This document shows positions 42,210-52,170 of a stretch of DNA of 64,000 nucleotides, one piece after another. Both the position numbers and the translations under genes were made by a program. This DNA is from Candidatus Nitrosymbiomonas proteolyticus (GTDB lineage: Bacteria; Armatimonadota; Fimbriimonadia; Fimbriimonadales; Fimbriimonadaceae): NCBI GenBank assembly GCA_017347465.1, contig AP021858.1, positions 620,001 through 684,000 on the forward strand, written 5' to 3'. The notes beneath the pieces are model-generated. The model was not told the DNA's origin and searched no databases. It saw only the letters and a program-made list of their open reading frames with translations. Every line of letters starts with the position of its first letter. Position 1 is the stretch's first letter.

Positions 42210-44021
42210 TTAGAAAGACGTTCCGATGAGAAAGTGCGTCCGGCTTCCCCCGTCCTGGTTCCAGCCGAAATCGAGCCGAATGGGGCCCAGCGGAGTGCGG
42301 AAGCTGAATCCTAGCCCGTACCCCAACTTAAACTGAGCGCTCTTCGATTGAGTGAACTCGTTGACGGTACCGAATCCGCCCCAAGCGCCGCCGTAGTCCA
42401 CGAACGCAATCGCGTTGAACGACTTCTGAACGGGATGGCGGTACTCGAGAGTGACGGCCGCCATGTTCTTACCCCAAAAGCGGTCTTCGGGATAACCGCG
42501 CAGCGTATCCGATCCGCCAACAAAGAACTGTTCAAAGAACGGGACCGTACCTGCAACTAATCCCGCCTTTGCGCGGAACGCCACGACCCTTCGTGGCGCG
42601 TCCAACTCCCGCCCGCGGGGAGGCTGATTCGTGAAGTAGTGGCGGTACTCGATCCCGGTTCTCACAAACGTGTGCGAACCCAGAATGTCGTCTCCACCCG
42701 CATCTCCGCCGACTTTGGTGATTCGGGTGTATCCGGGCTCCAGCGATAACCGGATCCAGTTGCCCCGAGAAGGCTCGATGTCGACGTCGCGCCGGTTGAT
42801 CGTGAGGGCACCGGAGATCGAGGCAACGTCGCCGTCCTGCTGAATGAACCCAGTTGTTGACGATGTGTCTAGCTCTGACGTCTTAATGTTCTCAAAGCGA
42901 ACACCAGTCGAAAGGAACGTGTCGCGCTTCACGGTTCGCGTCATTCCCACAATCGCGCCGGTCCGACGCTCGAAGTACCGGGAATCTTCGGTGGGAATCT
43001 GATTGCCGCCGAAGCTGGTCCCCATGAATCTATATACGATTTGACTGAAAACAGACACGTTGAGCGCGGTCCCACGGTCGTCGAAGATCGGGTTTCCGTA
43101 GTCGAGATTGACGCTTGTTCCGCCTCCCGACGTGCCCTGAAGGAAGTTGAGCCGAACCGACTGCCCAGTTCCCCGGAAATTGCTGTCCGAAAAACTCAGC
43201 AGACCCGCAACGCTGCTTCGAGGGTCGACCTGCACTCCGACGTTGAACATCCCCGTCCGAGCCTCTTTCACGTTGACGACGAGCGCGATCTTGGCGATGT
43301 CGTCGGTTTCCCGCTGCAGCGGTTCCACGGTCTCAAACCACTGCGTGTTGTAGATCCGTCTAAGATCATCGGTCCAGGTTTGTAGATTGAACGCCTCTCC
43401 CGGTTTGGTGCGGATCAGGCGCTGGAACACATACGGTCGGGTTCGGGTCGCGCCTTGGATCGCCACACTGTCGACGACGAGCTCGAGAATGGAAACCGTG
43501 ATGGTCTCGGGCGAACCTGGCATCGGCCCAAACTCGGCGAACTGGGCGAAGTAACCCCGGTCGGAATACAACTTAGAGATCGCATCTGTACAGGCTCGCT
43601 CCCCGTTTAAGTTGTACACATATCCCGGCGCGATCGGAAGACTGGGAACCTCTCGCAGAATGCGCTCGATCTCTTCGGTGGATACTACCGAGTTCCCGAT
43701 GATCCTGAGTTCCTTGATCACGGGGAACTCGACGACCTCGATGACGATCTTCCAGTTCTTGTCCGGCAACTCCTCAGCTCGCGCGTCCACGGCCTGGAAG
43801 AACCCGATCTCTTCGACCGAACGCCGGTCCTGGTCAAGCTGAACTTGAGTGTAGGGCTGCCCTACCTTGAGCCGCAAAGAAGCCATGATCGGCTCTTGAT
43901 TCACGTTCTTGAGGCCGCGAATCTCGATTTCGGCCACCATCCCTTGGCCCATAGCCAGCGCGAAACTCAGCATCAAACAGAGCGCGATGCCAAGCCGAAC
44001 GATTTTTCCCTCACGTATCAT
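42210..44021 (-). CDS. bamA: outer-membrane protein assembly factor BamA
   Basis: BamA inserts beta-barrel proteins into the outer membrane. The 603-residue protein has a signal peptide (cut near residue 26) and about three POTRA domains (EIEIRGLKNVNQEPI..., KELRIIGNSVVSTEEIERIL..., VDSVAIQGATRTRPYVFQRLIRTKPGEAFNL...) up to about residue 255. An Omp85 barrel follows with the conserved GSDTLRGYPEDRFWG lid-loop motif (R-G of RGxxxR/FxG) and ends GTSF. It is shorter than E. coli BamA (810) because it has fewer POTRA domains. tamB lies upstream, skp downstream, all minus strand. Confidence 0.94.
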   Translation of the reverse strand: MIREGKIVRLGIALCLMLSFALAMGQGMVAEIEIRGLKNVNQEPIMASLRLKVGQPYTQVQLDQDRRSVEEIGFFQAVDARAEELPDKNWKIVIEVVEFPVIKELRIIGNSVVSTEEIERILREVPSLPIAPGYVYNLNGERACTDAISKLYSDRGYFAQFAEFGPMPGSPETITVSILELVVDSVAIQGATRTRPYVFQRLIRTKPGEAFNLQTWTDDLRRIYNTQWFETVEPLQRETDDIAKIALVVNVKEARTGMFNVGVQVDPRSSVAGLLSFSDSNFRGTGQSVRLNFLQGTSGGGTSVNLDYGNPIFDDRGTALNVSVFSQIVYRFMGTSFGGNQIPTEDSRYFERRTGAIVGMTRTVKRDTFLSTGVRFENIKTSELDTSSTTGFIQQDGDVASISGALTINRRDVDIEPSRGNWIRLSLEPGYTRITKVGGDAGGDDILGSHTFVRTGIEYRHYFTNQPPRGRELDAPRRVVAFRAKAGLVAGTVPFFEQFFVGGSDTLRGYPEDRFWGKNMAAVTLEYRHPVQKSFNAIAFVDYGGAWGGFGTVNEFTQSKSAQFKLGYGLGFSFRTPLGPIRLDFGWNQDGGSRTHFLIGTSF

Positions 44022-44254
44022 GACGTCCTTGCCTTATCTGACCCCGGCCCAAGCGCCGGTCGTCTTCCGTGTCTCAAGTCCAACTGCGATTCAGCCTCTG
44101 CCGGCCCTCGACGGAAACCCCGCAGGATTCCGGTAGTTTACGCAAGACCGTGGCGCGTGTCACGCCCGATTTCTTTCGCAATCCCCATTTTCCTGTGGGA
44201 AAGTCCGCTTGTTTGACTTCCGGAATCCCCAAGCGTTTCAGCGGATTCGAGCCG

Positions 44255-47200
44255 CTAGAACCTTCGTCCGTACTCGATCGCGAACTTGTAAGGTGTGACC
44301 TCGTCCATCCCCAGACTCAAGAACACGTTTTGCCAGAAGCCCTTTTGCCAACGCGGGCGGTAGGTGAGCCGCAAATCATAGCGGATCGGACCGTCGACGG
44401 GGTCGGTAAGCTGGCGGCGGTACTGGAGCATCAAGCCCTTGCCCAGCCATTTCGCGGCCGAAACCGTGGGGCCCTCGAAGGCGGAGTATTCGAAGCTGAG
44501 GTACTCAAGGCCGAACTCGCTGGCAAGCCGTTCCGTGAGCGGATCCACGATCGAGGGCAGCGCAAACCCCGCAATGCCTAGGACCTGCTTGTTCCAGTCG
44601 AGCCCTCCAATGACGTTTGCGCCCAATCCCTCAATCAGGTCGGCTTGGCCTAAGAGCTGGAGGATGCGCTGTTGAGAAATGTCGGGCGGATCGGCCGAAG
44701 CGGTGATTAGCTGCTGGTTAGGGTCGAGCAGATTGCCCCTCATTTGAAGCCGCACTTCGTACCGTTGCACAAGTCCGCCGAATCGAAGCGCCGTCAGACT
44801 CGTGCGGCCCTCGAGGTCGATATCAACGCGCGTTTCCGATTCAAGTTGTCCGCGGCCAGTATGAAGGACGCGCAAGTCGCCGCCCTCTTCGATAGCGATC
44901 CGGGCGTTAGGCAGCCGGATCAGCCCTTCTGCGACCCGCAGGTTCGCCACAAGTTCCGGGCGGACGAGATCGCCTGTCAGTTGCCCCGTTCCGGTAAGCC
45001 CAAACGAGCCGTTGGAGATCTTCAGCGATGCCGGCCGGCCGGACTCTGCGACTCGAAACGTGAGGTCGAACCGGGGGACGACCGCTCCCTCGGCGGGTTC
45101 GCCAGCCGGCTCGAACTCGTCGGGCGCCCTCGCGACGATCTGGGTGAGGGAAATCGGCTGATCGGAACGGAGGAGCGGCGACTTCAAAGTCCCGAGTACT
45201 TGGACCTCGCCGTCGACCTTCATTTGGGCCGCGCCTTTCGCCCCCCAATCTTCGGCCGCCTCGAATCCCTTGACGCTCATCGAGCCAGAAAGCGGCAAGG
45301 AAAGTACCTGGCTGAAGGCATCTGACTTGGACCAATCGATGTCCTCCAGTATCCCTACGACTTCCGCCTCCACCGATCCGCCGAGCGACCCGTTCGCCGT
45401 CACGGTGAGCTTGGCCTCGTTCTGGGTGGTCACGACTCGCATCCCCACGTCGCTCAGTGCCGTCTGAACACCGTCGACGGCCAGACTCGAACCCTCGACG
45501 TCGAACTTCCCTTCCCACCGCAGGTCATCCCGCGTCCCGGAAAGAGCGAACGAGCCGTAAACAACTCCCTCGGTCCGCTCGATATCGAGTAGGGGCAACA
45601 GTTCTTCAAGCTCGACGAGCGGGCGCCTGTTGATCGTTAGGCGCCCCTTTACTGGCTGTTCCTTGTCGATATCGAACGGGTAGTGAAACGGAAGTTCACC
45701 TTCGATCTCGCCTTGGAAGCCGCGAAACCGGAAGTCCCCTTGCAGGGTCAGCAAGCCTTCTTGGACCCGGATCGGAATCAGGTTCAAGTGAAGCCGGGGG
45801 TCTTGGGTGCGCGAAATTCCGGCCGACCCTGCGCCTTGCTCGAACAGCGTCGCATCGAGGCTCGCCTCCAAGAGCGGCGACTCCACGGGGCCCGAAGCCA
45901 AGATGTAGGCGTTCGCGGTTCCCTTCACTTGCGCGAGCGCCGGAATCCACCGACCCAATTCAGCGACCACGAAATTGTTGAGGTTGGCGTCCACATTCAC
46001 TTCGCCGTGCTCGTCGATGACCCCCTTCGCGACTGCAGTGGTGGGGCCGTTTTCCCAGCGCACCTCGTTGATCGTCCAGATGCCCCCTTGCCGGTCCCCC
46101 GAAGCGCGAACTGCGCCGACGGGTTCCTCGAATCGCCGAATCGCCTTGGCCTCCAGGGTCTGAATCTGAAGTCGTGGGTCCTTCGAGGTCCCTTCCACCG
46201 TCACCCACGCGTCGACTTGCGCCGTAAGCGCGCTGAGTTCTTCGACGACCGCGGGCGGAAGTTCTAGAACAGGCTCCCTTCCCGAATCCGGATCGAGCTC
46301 GATGGACGTCCGGAGCGCGCGGAAGACATCTTCGAACAGGACGTTGAAAACCACCAACTCGCCCGAAATCTCATCGGACTGTACGTCCCAGTTCTTCAAT
46401 GACGCCTGCACATATCGATCCGGCTGTCCGACCTGAACTTCCCCGGACCACTTGCCAGCTTCGAAGTGAGCGTTCGCGAACCCGCTACCCACGTAAGTGG
46501 GGTTGACTTGAACGTCCCTCAGCCTGAAATCGGAGGTCAAACTTGAGAAAACTGCGGACTCAAACCCGACGCGCACCTCGCCTGAGACGGTTCCGGCGAG
46601 GGTAACCCCTCCGGGAAGCTTCGGGGCGATCGAGGCGATGGAAAGCTCCTCGATCGAGGCCGAAACGCTCGAGGACTGCGAGTCGATGTCGTATTCGCCT
46701 AGGGCAGTGACCCGTCCCTCGCCTAAGACGGCTTCGCCCTCGTTCAGGCTCAGTTTTCCCTCACGATAGGCGACCTGCGCCGACAAAGAATCGATCCGCG
46801 TACCCCTCGCCACGAGGTTGCGACCCGCGAGTGAACCGGAGACCGCGGGCGAATCCAACGTGCCCGAAATCGAGCCCGACACCAGCATCAATGCCCCTGA
46901 ATAGTCCGGCCCGAGAAGGTCGCCCACCTCGAGCGAAGGCCCTCGCATCGCCCCGCTGACCTGCCGCGAATCGAAGTCAAGAACCAAGTCGCCCTCCAAT
47001 CGACTCGCCCCCCGCAGAACCGTCCAACTCTTGGCCCTTAACGTTCCAAGATCGCCTTCGATGTCCGCCGAGATCAGCGGCGCCCCCTGGTCCGCGAACT
47101 CTGTGGAAAACGCCTCCAGCCGACCCCGATACTGAGGATCGTCCAACGTGCCCGAGATTTCCAGGAGCGAAGAGGCCGTGCCCGAAAGGCCCTCATACAG

Positions 47201-48799
47201 CACCGAGATGTCGACTCCGGAAGCCAACAGCGTGCCCGAGATCGACCCGTCCGACAGGCCGATGCGCCCGGTTGCAGAGAACACGCCAAACCCGTCGGCC
47301 GCGAGAAACCGATCGATTCGGATGCGATCCCCCTGATAGGTTCCGGCCAACTGCACCGCGCCCATCCGAACCGAAGTGCTTGAGAGCGTCAAGCCAAGGA
47401 GCCCTTCTGAACGCACGCTCACCACGGGAGCCTCGATCGTGCCGCTGAGTAGCCCCTCCGAATCGACCGACCCGAACACATCTTCAACGCCGTGGAGGGC
47501 AGGGACCCGTGCCAGGTCCAAACCGGCCAGCTTGAACCCGCCGGAAATCGCACGGCTCGTGGCGTCGAAATCGGCGCGGCCCTCCAACTTCGCCCCCTCG
47601 ACCGAGCCTGAAGACACCCGCAGAGCCCACTTGTCGATTGCGGCGCTGAGTTGAAGGCGCAGGTCGGCAGCATCGACGTCGCCGACAGCAAACTGCCGAA
47701 CCTCGGCCTCGCCCCCTGCGTGCAATCCCTCGCGATCCGTCCAGACAACGGGGCCACGAAACACCGCGCCCTGGAACGACCACCCGCCTGGAACGTGTCT
47801 CGCCAAGAAGGGAGGAAGCGAAGCAGAGTCGCTCAGGGACGCCTTCCCCCAGAATTGCAGCCGGGGCTCCTCACCCCAACTCAGCTCGATTCGACCCTCG
47901 GACGATGCGCCGCGAGACCGGGCGGTAGCGTAGCCCGCCGCACCGCTCTCTCCTATGCTCCCGCGAAACGTCAGGCGGTCGAGTCCATACTCCTGCCAAA
48001 CCGGTTGCTCTCCGATGAGGTCGCCCACGAAGGAAGCCGATGGGTCTTCTCCGAAGGCCAGATTCAGGTCCCCGTCCGCCACCAAGCGACCTACTTGAAA
48101 GCCCCGAAGGAGGTCGAATTCCGCGAGTTCGGGCGTGACTTGCAGCCTCCGGATCACCTCGCTGAGTTCGACTTGCCTCAATTGCGCCGAAGCGAGGACC
48201 TTCCCCGGAGCCCCGGAACGGACCTTGGCGAGGAACGAGCCTGAGCTCCCTTCGATGGCGATCTCTCCCACCGCAACGAATAGGTCTCCCACGCCCTCGG
48301 CATCAAGATTCGAGACTCGTACCGTACGCGACCAGACCTCTCCGCCAGCCCGGTCCGTCAGGCCGACGTTCAACTCATCCACGCGCACTCGGTAGGCTTG
48401 GTCGCTGGGCTCGTCCGTGGGTTCGGGCAGGTAATCGAGGAAGCTGAAATGACCCTCGGAATCGCGCTCCAGCCCTACCCAAACGCCCCTCGCCCAAGCG
48501 TCCCATACGGGACCCTTCGAGGCGGGATTGTAAGGGAATCCGACCCGGAGTTCCTCGGCCGAGGCCATGAGATCCCCAGCCTCTCCACGGACCTTTACGT
48601 CTTTGACGATGACGTAACCCAGCCAGGGGTCGAAGGAGTACGGTCCGGTCGTGACGCGGAGATCGCCCGACCGCCCCTCGACGCGGAAAGTGAGTCCGGC
48701 TCCCGGAGAGGTGAGGTAGTTGAAGCAGTCGGCCAGGTAGACGCCAGCGAGCAACGCCATCAGGCCCAAAGGACCCCAAAGCGTCACAAGGCTCAGCAC
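44255..48799 (-). CDS. tamB: TamB/DUF490 family translocation-assembly protein
   Basis: A 1514-residue protein with an N-terminal membrane anchor (LVTLWGPLGLMALLAGVYL) and a long beta-rich body of repeating short strands. The C-terminal DUF490/TamB domain shows RVDIDLEGRTSLTALRFGG, the LxLLG-like ILQLLGQADLIEGL, LTERLASEFGLEYLSFEYS and a barrel-partner terminus YKFAIEYGRRF. TamB-family proteins form a hydrophobic groove spanning the periplasm and move lipids or outer-membrane proteins. Size is typical. The start is a GTG with a weak ribosome site. It is 233 bases upstream of bamA on the same strand and follows lipA. This bamA neighbourhood without tamA suggests TamB works with BamA here. Confidence 0.9.
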   Translation of the reverse strand: MLSLVTLWGPLGLMALLAGVYLADCFNYLTSPGAGLTFRVEGRSGDLRVTTGPYSFDPWLGYVIVKDVKVRGEAGDLMASAEELRVGFPYNPASKGPVWDAWARGVWVGLERDSEGHFSFLDYLPEPTDEPSDQAYRVRVDELNVGLTDRAGGEVWSRTVRVSNLDAEGVGDLFVAVGEIAIEGSSGSFLAKVRSGAPGKVLASAQLRQVELSEVIRRLQVTPELAEFDLLRGFQVGRLVADGDLNLAFGEDPSASFVGDLIGEQPVWQEYGLDRLTFRGSIGESGAAGYATARSRGASSEGRIELSWGEEPRLQFWGKASLSDSASLPPFLARHVPGGWSFQGAVFRGPVVWTDREGLHAGGEAEVRQFAVGDVDAADLRLQLSAAIDKWALRVSSGSVEGAKLEGRADFDATSRAISGGFKLAGLDLARVPALHGVEDVFGSVDSEGLLSGTIEAPVVSVRSEGLLGLTLSSTSVRMGAVQLAGTYQGDRIRIDRFLAADGFGVFSATGRIGLSDGSISGTLLASGVDISVLYEGLSGTASSLLEISGTLDDPQYRGRLEAFSTEFADQGAPLISADIEGDLGTLRAKSWTVLRGASRLEGDLVLDFDSRQVSGAMRGPSLEVGDLLGPDYSGALMLVSGSISGTLDSPAVSGSLAGRNLVARGTRIDSLSAQVAYREGKLSLNEGEAVLGEGRVTALGEYDIDSQSSSVSASIEELSIASIAPKLPGGVTLAGTVSGEVRVGFESAVFSSLTSDFRLRDVQVNPTYVGSGFANAHFEAGKWSGEVQVGQPDRYVQASLKNWDVQSDEISGELVVFNVLFEDVFRALRTSIELDPDSGREPVLELPPAVVEELSALTAQVDAWVTVEGTSKDPRLQIQTLEAKAIRRFEEPVGAVRASGDRQGGIWTINEVRWENGPTTAVAKGVIDEHGEVNVDANLNNFVVAELGRWIPALAQVKGTANAYILASGPVESPLLEASLDATLFEQGAGSAGISRTQDPRLHLNLIPIRVQEGLLTLQGDFRFRGFQGEIEGELPFHYPFDIDKEQPVKGRLTINRRPLVELEELLPLLDIERTEGVVYGSFALSGTRDDLRWEGKFDVEGSSLAVDGVQTALSDVGMRVVTTQNEAKLTVTANGSLGGSVEAEVVGILEDIDWSKSDAFSQVLSLPLSGSMSVKGFEAAEDWGAKGAAQMKVDGEVQVLGTLKSPLLRSDQPISLTQIVARAPDEFEPAGEPAEGAVVPRFDLTFRVAESGRPASLKISNGSFGLTGTGQLTGDLVRPELVANLRVAEGLIRLPNARIAIEEGGDLRVLHTGRGQLESETRVDIDLEGRTSLTALRFGGLVQRYEVRLQMRGNLLDPNQQLITASADPPDISQQRILQLLGQADLIEGLGANVIGGLDWNKQVLGIAGFALPSIVDPLTERLASEFGLEYLSFEYSAFEGPTVSAAKWLGKGLMLQYRRQLTDPVDGPIRYDLRLTYRPRWQKGFWQNVFLSLGMDEVTPYKFAIEYGRRF

Positions 48800-48901
48800 T
48801 CGCTCGACCGTTCGGATGTGCGCGACCTCCTCATGCCAAGAGACGAGCGAGCGAGACGGGCTGTTTGCCCAAAGCGAATTCCCACGTTCGAAGCGAAGGG
48901 C

Positions 48902-49792
48902 CTACGCATCGCGGGAGGCCGCGGCCAGACGCTCCGACATCACCTTTTTGCTGAAATCGATCGCGTTGTACGAACTGCGAACAAACGGCGCGCTCGCAAC
49001 GAACGCGAACCCCAACTCCTCGCCGATGCGGGCGTACTCTTGGAACTCCTCGGGGTGGACAAAGGTGTGAACCGGCAGGTGCTTCATGGTCGGCCTAAGG
49101 TATTGGCCGATCGTAACCGCGTCGACCCCGGCATTCCGCAGGTCGCGAAGCGTCTGCACAACCTCGTCCCGCGTCTCGCCCAAACCGAGCATGACTCCAG
49201 ATTTCGTATATATCGATGGGTCGATTTCTTTGACTTTTCGAAGCACGTCCAGCGAGCGAGCGTAACGCGCCTGGGGGCGAACGATCTTCTGCAGTCGGGC
49301 GACTGTTTCGACGTTGTGGTTGTAGATTTCGGGGTGGGCGTCGGTTACGATTCGAATCAGATCGGGTTTCGCTTTGAAATCGGGCGTCAGAACCTCGACA
49401 ATCGCGTGAGGGAGTTGGTGGTGGAGCGCCCGAATCGTCCGCGCGAACTGCTCGGCCCCTTCGTCGGGAAGGTCGTCGCGAGCGACGCTCGTAACGACGA
49501 TGTGCTTGAGCCCTAAGTCCGCAGAGACTTTGGCGACGTTGGCCGGCTCAAACAGATCGACCTCCTCGCCCTTGCCCACCTTGATCGCACAGAACCCACA
49601 CGATCTCGTGCAAGTATCGCCCAAAATCATAAACGTAGCCGTACGTTTGCTCCAACACTCCGGCAGATTGGGGCATCGAGCGCTTTCGCACACTGTGTGC
49701 AAGTTCTTTGCTCGCATCATGCCCTTAACTTCGGTGATCGTTTCAGGGCGAGGCAACCGGATCGTGAGCCAATCCGGCAATCGCTGGGTCAT
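48902..49792 (-). CDS. lipA: lipoyl synthase
   Basis: LipA inserts two sulphurs into octanoyl groups on lipoyl domains using radical SAM chemistry. The 296-residue protein has the auxiliary Fe-S cysteines C35, C40 and C46 (CESARCPNLPEC), the radical SAM CxxxCxxC at C61, C65, C68 (CTRSCGFC), and the final RSSY motif that supplies the cluster serine. The length is typical. It is divergent from the response-regulator gene; both promoters must lie in the 106-base gap. No lipB is in view. Confidence 0.97.
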   Translation of the reverse strand: MTQRLPDWLTIRLPRPETITEVKGMMRAKNLHTVCESARCPNLPECWSKRTATFMILGDTCTRSCGFCAIKVGKGEEVDLFEPANVAKVSADLGLKHIVVTSVARDDLPDEGAEQFARTIRALHHQLPHAIVEVLTPDFKAKPDLIRIVTDAHPEIYNHNVETVARLQKIVRPQARYARSLDVLRKVKEIDPSIYTKSGVMLGLGETRDEVVQTLRDLRNAGVDAVTIGQYLRPTMKHLPVHTFVHPEEFQEYARIGEELGFAFVASAPFVRSSYNAIDFSKKVMSERLAAASRDA

Positions 49793-49898
49793 AGTGCGAT
49801 TATGGCACGGCGAGGGCGCCGCCGCTCAGGCCCACCGGGCGGCTTGCTCAGGATTCCCTCATGCGTTTCCAGTAGAGTACACAGAGCGGCGAGCGGCC

Positions 49899-50585
49899 AT
49901 GCGGATTCTCCTCATCGAAGACGACGAAGTGATCGCGGAACGAGTCAAGAACGGACTCGAACGGGAGGGTTATGGAGTCGACGTGGAGTTCGACGGGGTC
50001 GCGGGGTTCGAACGGGCGCTGCAAGGAGTTCATGGGATCATCCTGCTCGACGTGATGTTGCCGAGGTTGGCGGGCTGGGAGGTCTGCCGGAAACTTCGGG
50101 CCTCGGGAATCACGACTCCCGTGCTGATGCTTACCGCGCGGGACATGATCGAGGATCGGGTGGAGGGGCTCGACACCGGCGCGGACGACTACTTGCCGAA
50201 GCCTTTTGACTTTCGGGAGTTGCTTGCCCGAATTCGCGCTCTCGTGCGAAGAACCGCAGCCATCAAGTCGTCCAGAATCCTGGTCGCCGACCTTGAAATC
50301 GACACGCTCGCCCGAACGGTTCGCCGCGCGGGGCAGGACATCCAACTCACGCCACACCAGTATTCGCTCCTCGAAGCGCTTGCTCGAAACGCAGGCCGCA
50401 CCCTGACCCGCGACCTCATCCTGGACTCCGTTTGGGGCGACGAGGACCGAATCTCCAACACGGTTGAGTTCCATGTCGCGGCGCTGCGGAAGAAACTCGA
50501 CGCGCCTTTCCCGAAAAAACTCATCCATACAGTGCATGGCGTCGGCTATGTGCTGAGGTCGCCGAACTCAGACGCCGAACCATGA
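49899..50585 (+). CDS. OmpR/PhoB-type response regulator
   Basis: A 228-residue two-domain regulator. The receiver domain has the acidic pocket IEDDE, phosphoacceptor Asp51 in LLDVMLP, the switch Thr in LMLTARD and Lys in LPKPFDF. The winged-helix DNA-binding domain follows (LTPHQYSLLEALARNAGRTLTRDLILDSVWG, NTVEFHVAALRKKL, IHTVHGVGYVLR). The ATG at 49899 is chosen because the receiver begins there. It overlaps the histidine-kinase gene by four bases (ATGA), so the pair is cotranslated. Layout matches CusR/QseB-type regulators. Targets are unknown. Confidence 0.94.
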   Translation: MRILLIEDDEVIAERVKNGLEREGYGVDVEFDGVAGFERALQGVHGIILLDVMLPRLAGWEVCRKLRASGITTPVLMLTARDMIEDRVEGLDTGADDYLPKPFDFRELLARIRALVRRTAAIKSSRILVADLEIDTLARTVRRAGQDIQLTPHQYSLLEALARNAGRTLTRDLILDSVWGDEDRISNTVEFHVAALRKKLDAPFPKKLIHTVHGVGYVLRSPNSDAEP

Positions 50586-52165
50586 AGCTCACCCTTCGCG
50601 CTCGCTTGACGCTCCTCAACACCCTCGTCCTTGGGGCGGTGATGTGCGGATTTGGGCTGGCGCTTTTTTACAGCCTCCAAAGCAGCTTGTTGCGGAGCGT
50701 GGACGAGGGCTTGCGGGAACGGGCGCTCGCTTCGGTCGGACTTCGGCCGGGGCCACCTTTTGGACCCATGGGGAATCTTCCCGAGGGAAGGGGAATTCTC
50801 CAAGGTCCGGGTCCGATGGGGCCGGGGCGACTCCGCCAGGGTATGCCGAGCGACCCGCCTGGCCCTGCGCCAAACTCCCAAGAAGCCACCCCGAGCCAAC
50901 CGCCCCAAGGCGAGCCGCGATTGGTTCCACCCGAGGCCGGGCCTATGCCGCCGCCGTTTGAGTTCGAGGGCGACCGTCTGAGATTCATTAGGAGACCTAG
51001 GCTTTTAGGGCTCGATGGCTTCACGATTCTCGACGGTGTGCGAATGGGGCCTTGGAGCGCAACGGCGTTTTCTCAATCGCTCCAAGGACAGACCGTATCC
51101 CGAACGATCTCCTGGCAAAACGAGCCCGTCAGGGTGTATTCGATGCCTCACGTCGTGGACGGGCGGATCGTGGGCGTAGTGCAGGTCGCCCGTGAGCTTT
51201 CCGACATCGACCAGCTTTGGGGAGGCCATCTGCGGGCCTTTCTCGCCCTGCTTCCGCTTGGCCTCGTCGTGGTCGGATTCGGCGCGTGGTTTCTCACCTC
51301 GCGCGCGCTTCGCCCCGTCGGCGAACTGGCGCGAGCCGCCGAGCGCATCGGCCAACACGAACTCTCCGAGAGGATTCCCGTGACCGGGGACGATGAGCTA
51401 GGCAACCTAGCTAATACGTTCAACCGAATGCTCGAGCGATTGGAAACGGCATTCTCGGAGCAGAAAAGCGCCTTTGTGAAGTTGGAAGAGCAATACGAAT
51501 TGCAACGCAGATTCACCGCGGACGCCTCTCACGAACTTCGGACTCCTTTGACCCGAATCAAGGTCTCCGCCAGTTCGGCCTTGGGCGGCACAGAGGGCGA
51601 GTCCGATCTGAAGCGCGCTCTGGAAATTGTCGACCGCTCCGCCGACGACATGGATCGCCTGATCCGGCGGCTCCTCTTGCTGGCTCGTTCTGACGCGGGG
51701 CAACTGATCCAGGGGAGCCAGGACGTGGACCTGGTAGACCTTTGCGCCGAGTTCCAGAAGCCCGCAGCTGACGGGGAACCTGCGGTCCAAATCGATGCGC
51801 CTGAGGGCCCGCTTTTCGTCTTTGGCGATCTCGATCTGCTCTCGCGTGCTATCGGAAACCTCGTCGAGAACGCCGTTCGCCACACCCCTTCTTCCGGACA
51901 CGTGACGTTGCGGCTCGCTTCGGATTCGGATGAAGTTAGGGTGACGGTCGAAGACGACGGCGAAGGGATTCCGCCCGAGGCTCTTCCTCACGTGTTCGAG
52001 AGGTTCTTCCGAGTCGACTCCGCCCGTTCGAGGTCGGAAGGCGGGGCGGGGCTTGGCCTAGCCATCGTCAAGAGCGTCGCACAGGCGCACGGAGGGTCGG
52101 TCGCCATCGATAGCGAGTTGGGCAAGGGAACGAAGGTCACTCTGCGGCTCCCTCACAAACGCTAG
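50582..52165 (+). CDS. sensor histidine kinase with Pro/Gly-rich periplasmic segment
   Basis: A 527-residue kinase. Membrane helix 1 (LNTLVLGAVMCGFGLALFYSLQ) is followed by a 180-residue exported sensor region, helix 2 (FLALLPLGLVVVGFGAWFL) and HAMP. The dimerisation domain has phospho-His in ASHELRTPLTRIK (about residue 317). The ATPase domain has NLVENAVRHT, DDGEGIPPEALPHVFERFF and GGAGLGLAIV. The sensor region contains a stretch of about 80 residues made mostly of Pro and Gly (LRPGPPFGPMGNLPEGRG and similar, residues about 55-125), which is unusual for this family. It acts with the regulator encoded just upstream. Confidence 0.92.
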   Translation: MKLTLRARLTLLNTLVLGAVMCGFGLALFYSLQSSLLRSVDEGLRERALASVGLRPGPPFGPMGNLPEGRGILQGPGPMGPGRLRQGMPSDPPGPAPNSQEATPSQPPQGEPRLVPPEAGPMPPPFEFEGDRLRFIRRPRLLGLDGFTILDGVRMGPWSATAFSQSLQGQTVSRTISWQNEPVRVYSMPHVVDGRIVGVVQVARELSDIDQLWGGHLRAFLALLPLGLVVVGFGAWFLTSRALRPVGELARAAERIGQHELSERIPVTGDDELGNLANTFNRMLERLETAFSEQKSAFVKLEEQYELQRRFTADASHELRTPLTRIKVSASSALGGTEGESDLKRALEIVDRSADDMDRLIRRLLLLARSDAGQLIQGSQDVDLVDLCAEFQKPAADGEPAVQIDAPEGPLFVFGDLDLLSRAIGNLVENAVRHTPSSGHVTLRLASDSDEVRVTVEDDGEGIPPEALPHVFERFFRVDSARSRSEGGAGLGLAIVKSVAQAHGGSVAIDSELGKGTKVTLRLPHKR

Positions 52166-52170
52166 GGTGC

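Noticed and set aside
44022-44254. Short plus-strand frames between tamB and bamA
   Set aside because: They lie in a 233-base gap with no ribosome site or signal; nothing beyond a spacer or promoter for bamA could be supported.
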